A stretch of DNA of 64,000 nt from the NCBI GenBank assembly GCA_025642075.2, contig JAODUO010000061.1, positions 260,501 through 324,500 on the forward strand. Reading direction: 5' to 3'. The translations under genes were made by a program, and so were the position numbers. The notes under the pieces were generated by a model. The model was given only the letters and a program-made list of their open reading frames with translations. It was not told where the DNA came from and did no database searches. Positions 60,321-64,000 of the stretch are shown piece by piece. Numbering within the stretch: position 1 is the stretch's first letter; every line of letters starts with the position of its first letter. The stretch comes from Ridgeia piscesae (Eukaryota > Annelida > Polychaeta > Sabellida > Siboglinidae).

Positions 60321-60535
60321 CCATATCACCCTCCCTTCGTTCCCGCTATAGGGAAATTACGTGTCACGGTACGAACCTTTTTGCCAAGTGAGAAGAGACT
60401 CGGTGATTGGATAGGGTGGTGGGAGATGTAGGGATAGGTCATTTTTTCATTTCATAAATGTTTGGCGAGCAACCTGGGCATGGCCAAGTCTACGGCATCT
60501 TGTGAAGTGACGGAGCCAGGTAGGTATGTTACTTG

Positions 60536-60663
60536 AACATAAACAAATTAATTCTAAATATATATATTTTGTTATATAACAATTATTGTTGTATGTATGT
60601 TTGTCGATCAAATCATTCGATTGTTAGCTATATAATTGCTTGCTTCTGTGTAGATGCATGTGT
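60536..60663. other. Short AT-rich spacer after DIRS copy B
   Basis: Nothing recognisable. Confidence 0.5.
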
Positions 60664-60762
60664 CTGTCTGTCTGTCCGTCCGTCCGTCCGTCCGTCCGTC
60701 CGTCCGTCCGTCCGTCCGTCCGTCCGTCCGTCCGTCCGTCTGTCTGTCTGTCTGTCTGTCAA
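60664..60762. repeat. (TCTG)/(TCCG)/(TCTG) microsatellite
   Basis: A core of about 16 TCCG units flanked on both sides by TCTG units. It is the same tetranucleotide family as the array at 37282-37470. Confidence 0.95.
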
Positions 60763-61790
60763 TCCGTCCATCTATCTGTATACCATGTGTGACTGCCTGT
60801 CTTTCTGACTCCGTCTGTCTGATTGTTTGTTGGGATTTGGGTTCATCTTTCGACTGTTCGTCGGGCCGAAGGTCCACTGGACTTATAGCATCACACTGCA
60901 TCCACCGTCCGCTGTTAGCTCCCATTACTGTTAGAAACCATTCAGGATGTATTTTTGACATTTTACATTGGAGCGAAGTCACGAAAACAGGCAGGCACAC
61001 TGAAAATTGGAAGTGACAAATGTTCTGTCCCAAATGTTTCCCCTGTGGTATAGTATGGGGATGAAAGTGAACCATGGTGATCAATAATGTGATAAATGCC
61101 ACAAGGCTGCGGAATGACACCGACCACATACAGTTATAATGAGCCCTGTTGAGTTGCTAGCTCCAGTGTAGATGTAAACAAGTTCAACAATGTACACTCA
61201 GTTGACCAGAACCATGTAATGGTAATTAACAATGAATTTGCTGGGCCAGTCCACAAGAATCTCCTTTTTTATTAATTCAGTATGAATATTTATTAGTGTT
61301 AGTATTATTGCAAAATGTGGGATGCCAATAGGCCATTAAAATTATCTGACGCGTCTTTCACACTTGTGAATGTATGTGTCCAGCACAGAATTCTGCACTT
61401 ACAGTTCTTTTTTGCTTGTGGAGGTTTGTTATGATTGTAATGACCAGACAAAACGAGAATTATTAGGTTTTCCATGGAAATGGTCGAATGATAATGCAAA
61501 TATTGTAAAAATGATGTGCGTTTTTGAAAATCCGGTTACAAAAGTTCCACCTAAATTTGAATTTTGTAACCAGGCATGAGAATTCCACGGTTCGTGAACC
61601 TGATTTGGCTGTTTCTGTGATTCGTCCAGATCCGAATTCTCGTTTTCGCACAGCTTACAATTTGCTCACAAGTACTGTTGAAAAGGTAGATGTTATAATA
61701 GATGACCACATAAGGCTGATTTTAGTACGCTCTGCTTCAGAAATTGACATTTCCATTCATACGGTGTAATTCGGTATTTGGATTGGTATG

Positions 61791-61839
<49 letters not shown>

Positions 61840-62724
61840 CCTCGTGTTCAGCTAATGTTATCACAGGTTTCCTGCTGGCCCGGTCAGATTGTTATGTATC
61901 ACTTCATTTTTAGTTTCCGCATCAATATAGTGAAATAAAAACATACAAAAATCTAGGTCTTTTATGTGATCTAACTTGGCATACCTCTCCTGGGGAACTG
62001 AGTACAGCAATTCCACTATGGAAGAAGAAACCCCTTTTCAGCTTCTATAAGTAACCACAATTGTCTCCATCCATATATGTATCTATTTCTAGATAGTTAC
62101 GTTTTGTGACGATGATGTCAACAATAAGTCCACGCTGCACGATCGTAATGCCCCGAGCGCTCAAAATGACCGCTGTCGTGGCAAGAGTTGCTGGGAGGTG
62201 ATGCGTGACCATCAGGACTTCCGTGACGGTATGCACACTATGTGAGGAGTTGTGATCACATTATTCTGACGATCGGGATTCTATCACTTGTCTTGTCTGT
62301 CTTAATCTCGATTTTCCTAGTTTTCTTATTTTGTTTTGCACGCTCTCGGGTTTCTGCATGTCCATGTTCTCATACATATGTGCTACCATATCTACGAGAA
62401 TAGTTTGATCCAAATGTCTTTTGACTACATACATGTGTTTAATTCTAATCTCTTTTATAAATGACTTTATTTTTCTGGTCTTTTCACGTCATTTTACATA
62501 TATATCCATCAACCCACCTAACAGCTTTCAACTGCTGGCTGGTTCCACGAGCGTATCATGGAATTTTCATTGGATACATTTTGTTTAACCATGCGAAATT
62601 GCTGAGGTGAGTGCATGATTACCACCGTTTGGTTACTTTACTAGATGCCACCATTGCGCAGAACTAACAGAATTGCATCTGCTTGCAGGAGGATGAGCAG
62701 TTCTGCAGAAACATAACGACCTTA
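60763..62724. other. CLCA intron 4 or downstream, no confirmed exon
   Basis: A (TA)n tract lies at 61797-61834. Frames at 61370-61579 and 61524-61769 (69 and 81 codons) look protein-like (CYDCNDQTKREL; VREPDLAVSVIRPDPNSRF) but do not align with the expected CLCA VWA region, so I leave them unassigned. Confidence 0.4.
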
Positions 62725-64000
62725 ATAATAATAATAATATTTATTATTTATAAAGCGCAATATCCAAAAAAGCTCAAAGCGCTGTACAATAAAATAAAAA
62801 GCTATTTATTATTTGTTAAAACTAATATTAATAATAATAAATACAATTGTAAAATTTACTTTCAGATAAAAACAAATGTAGAAACACTAAATTATTCATT
62901 ATATACAATTTAAATATTATATACAATTAACGACGATGAGTAAAATAAATAAATAAATAAAACTAACTAATACTCTATTTACATGCAAAAACACATTCTA
63001 AGCGATGGCAAGTATAAAGGTCAGTACATATGTGCGAAAATAAGATAAGATGAAATATTTGAAACAAATATTCTAAAATGTCATTGAATATTTAAAATGT
63101 CAGCAGTAATATGCTTTGAAAATGTGGGTTTTTAGTGCCTTTCTGAATGCCGACAAAGTTCCGCAACACTTGATAACAATGGGCAATGCGTTCCATAGGC
63201 GAGGTCCCATCACACGAAAAGACCGGTCACCAAAACTGGCCAGCTTCGTACGCGGAATGTCGAGCAAATGTTGTTCAGATGAACGCGTGCGTCCTGGACT
63301 CTGTCTCTTTAGCAGGTTTTCCAGATACAGGGGAGCCATCCCATTCAGACATCGGTAGACATGGAGAAGTATTTTATACTCGATGCGGCATTTAACTGGC
63401 AGCCAGTGTAGGTCTTTTAGAACAGGCGTCATATGATCACGACGTGGTGTAAACGTGATTACTCTGGCTGCCATGTTTTGAATTCGCTGGAGTTTATTAA
63501 TCTGGTCACGGGGTAGTCCAATTAGTAGCGCGTTCCCGTAGTCCAGTCTCGATGTAACAAAAGCGTGAACGAGTGCTTTAGTGGCATCTATTGTGAGATA
63601 TCGCCTGATGTGGCTAATGTTATGAAGATGCATATATGCTGTTCGGCAGATGGTACTGATGTGACTAGTCATGCTGAGGGAGGAATCAAATATAACGCCA
63701 AGGTTGCGAACACTCGATGAAGGAATTCTTGTCGTGTCACCAACAGTGATGCGAAAGTCCTTTAGCGTCGGCAACTTTTGCTTTGTCCCAAACACAATGA
63801 CATCCGTCTTGTGCTCATTTATCTTCAGTAAATTGGTTCGAGACCATTCACCAATTTCCTGGAGGCAGCTATATAAACGATCCATTGAGTTTAGTTGATT
63901 ATTTCCCCCAGGAGCGAAGGAAACATACAACTGTGTATCGTCGGCGTAGAGGTGGTAATCCAGGCCGAATTTCTTGATAATGTCGCCTACTGGTGTAATA
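62725..64000 (-). mobile_element. L2/CR1-like LINE, 3' part, running off the window
   Basis: The minus strand encodes a reverse transcriptase C-terminus, then about 350 bp of AT-rich 3' untranslated sequence. The tail is GCGCTTTGAGC...GCGCTTTATAAAT followed by (ATT)n at 62727-62750. The paired GCGCTTT motifs can form a small stem just before the microsatellite tail, a common ending in CR1/L2 elements. The 5' part lies beyond 64,000. Confidence 0.85.
63100..63999 (-). CDS. LINE reverse transcriptase C-terminal 300 residues, open frame
   Basis: Continuous from the window edge to a TAA-type stop at 63100: TPVGDIIKKFGLDYHLYADDTQLY (catalytic Asp pair near 63945), then an HKTDVIVFG strand and VRNLGVIFD. 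Next come the FVTSRLDYGNALLIGLP and RIQNMAARVI blocks, and HWLPVKCRIEYKILL. The end is FGDRSFRVMGPRLWNALP and FRKALKTHIF. These are the diagnostic C-terminal blocks of L2/CR1-group LINEs. No stop or frameshift in 300 codons suggests a young insertion. The 5' part, including the endonuclease, is outside the window. Confidence 0.92.
   Translation of the reverse strand: MTPVGDIIKKFGLDYHLYADDTQLYVSFAPGGNNQLNSMDRLYSCLQEIGEWSRTNLLKINEHKTDVIVFGTKQKLPTLKDFRITVGDTTRIPSSSVRNLGVIFDSSLSMTSHISTICRTAYMHLHNISHIRRYLTIDATKALVHAFVTSRLDYGNALLIGLPRDQINKLQRIQNMAARVITFTPRRDHMTPVLKDLHWLPVKCRIEYKILLHVYRCLNGMAPLYLENLLKRQSPGRTRSSEQHLLDIPRTKLASFGDRSFRVMGPRLWNALPIVIKCCGTLSAFRKALKTHIFKAYYC

Larger units (their letters stand above)
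55838..60535 (+). mobile_element. DIRS-type tyrosine-recombinase retrotransposon, copy B (structurally complete, mutated)
   Basis: The left inverted repeat is at 55838-56060. The right one ends at 60535, and its reverse complement matches the left copy through CCTGGCTCCGTC and the TTGCTCGCCA and CACCCTATCCAATCA stretches. An internal complementary region at 60213-60320 reads first as the complement of the left outer end, then as the complement of the right outer end. That is the circular-junction layout of DIRS elements. Gag-like, RT, RNase H and recombinase follow in order, but stops, frameshifts and altered catalytic residues make it inactive. Located in CLCA intron 4. Confidence 0.92.

Noticed and set aside
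61370..61769. CLCA exon 5 suggested by a Phe-Glu-Phe-Cys-Asn-Gln sequence
   Set aside because: The similarity to the family's E-F-C block is short, needs a frame change, and the residues that follow do not match the expected Trp-Glu-Val-Ile and VWA sequence.

Overview
The window is eukaryotic, repeat-rich, intron-containing DNA, about 60% A+T by eye. The only host gene I can identify with confidence is a CLCA-type calcium-activated chloride channel regulator on the + strand. Four of its coding exons lie at 33.4, 48.1, 48.8 and 55.5 kb. Long introns, abundant (AC)n, DIRS and RTE elements, PHD-finger LINEs and a large uncharacterised invertebrate gene family suggest a marine lophotrochozoan, probably a mollusc. 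That assignment is inference. No operons, CRISPR arrays or bacterial genes were seen.

0-20 kb is gene-poor. It holds minisatellites with 29-, 13-, 28-, 54- and 26-bp units, CA-rich simple sequence, two duplicated blocks whose copies look homopolymer-inflated, a deleted mariner copy, a ~336-bp repeat carrying nuclear-receptor-like sites, and a LINE tail. 20.9-24.5 kb is a 5'-truncated Ty3/gypsy element, and 25-28.3 kb is a decayed LINE with a PHD finger, endonuclease and reverse transcriptase. 28.7-33.35 kb is a foldback region. Two back-to-back hairpin elements are followed by a large inverted duplication. Its right arm carries an RTE-like LINE with 12-bp target duplications, a 250-bp TA-flanked MITE inside that LINE, and a 685-bp TIR insertion. 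The arm ends about 70 bp before the CLCA start codon.

33.4-64 kb is the CLCA locus. Intron 1 (14.5 kb) contains a very long (TG)n tract, a hAT-type element with 8-bp target duplications, and a 3.36-kb element with ~280-bp terminal inverted repeats. That element encloses a broken gene of an uncharacterised, nuclease-like invertebrate family and is the best candidate here for an undescribed mobile system. Intron 3 contains a truncated DIRS element. Intron 4 begins 50 bp before a structurally complete but mutated DIRS element with inverted termini and an internal complementary region. The window ends inside a minus-strand L2/CR1-like LINE. No further CLCA exon was found after 55,787, so the gene presumably continues beyond the window.

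The locus reads as a host gene expanded by layered transposon insertions. Several layers can be ordered because one element interrupts another.
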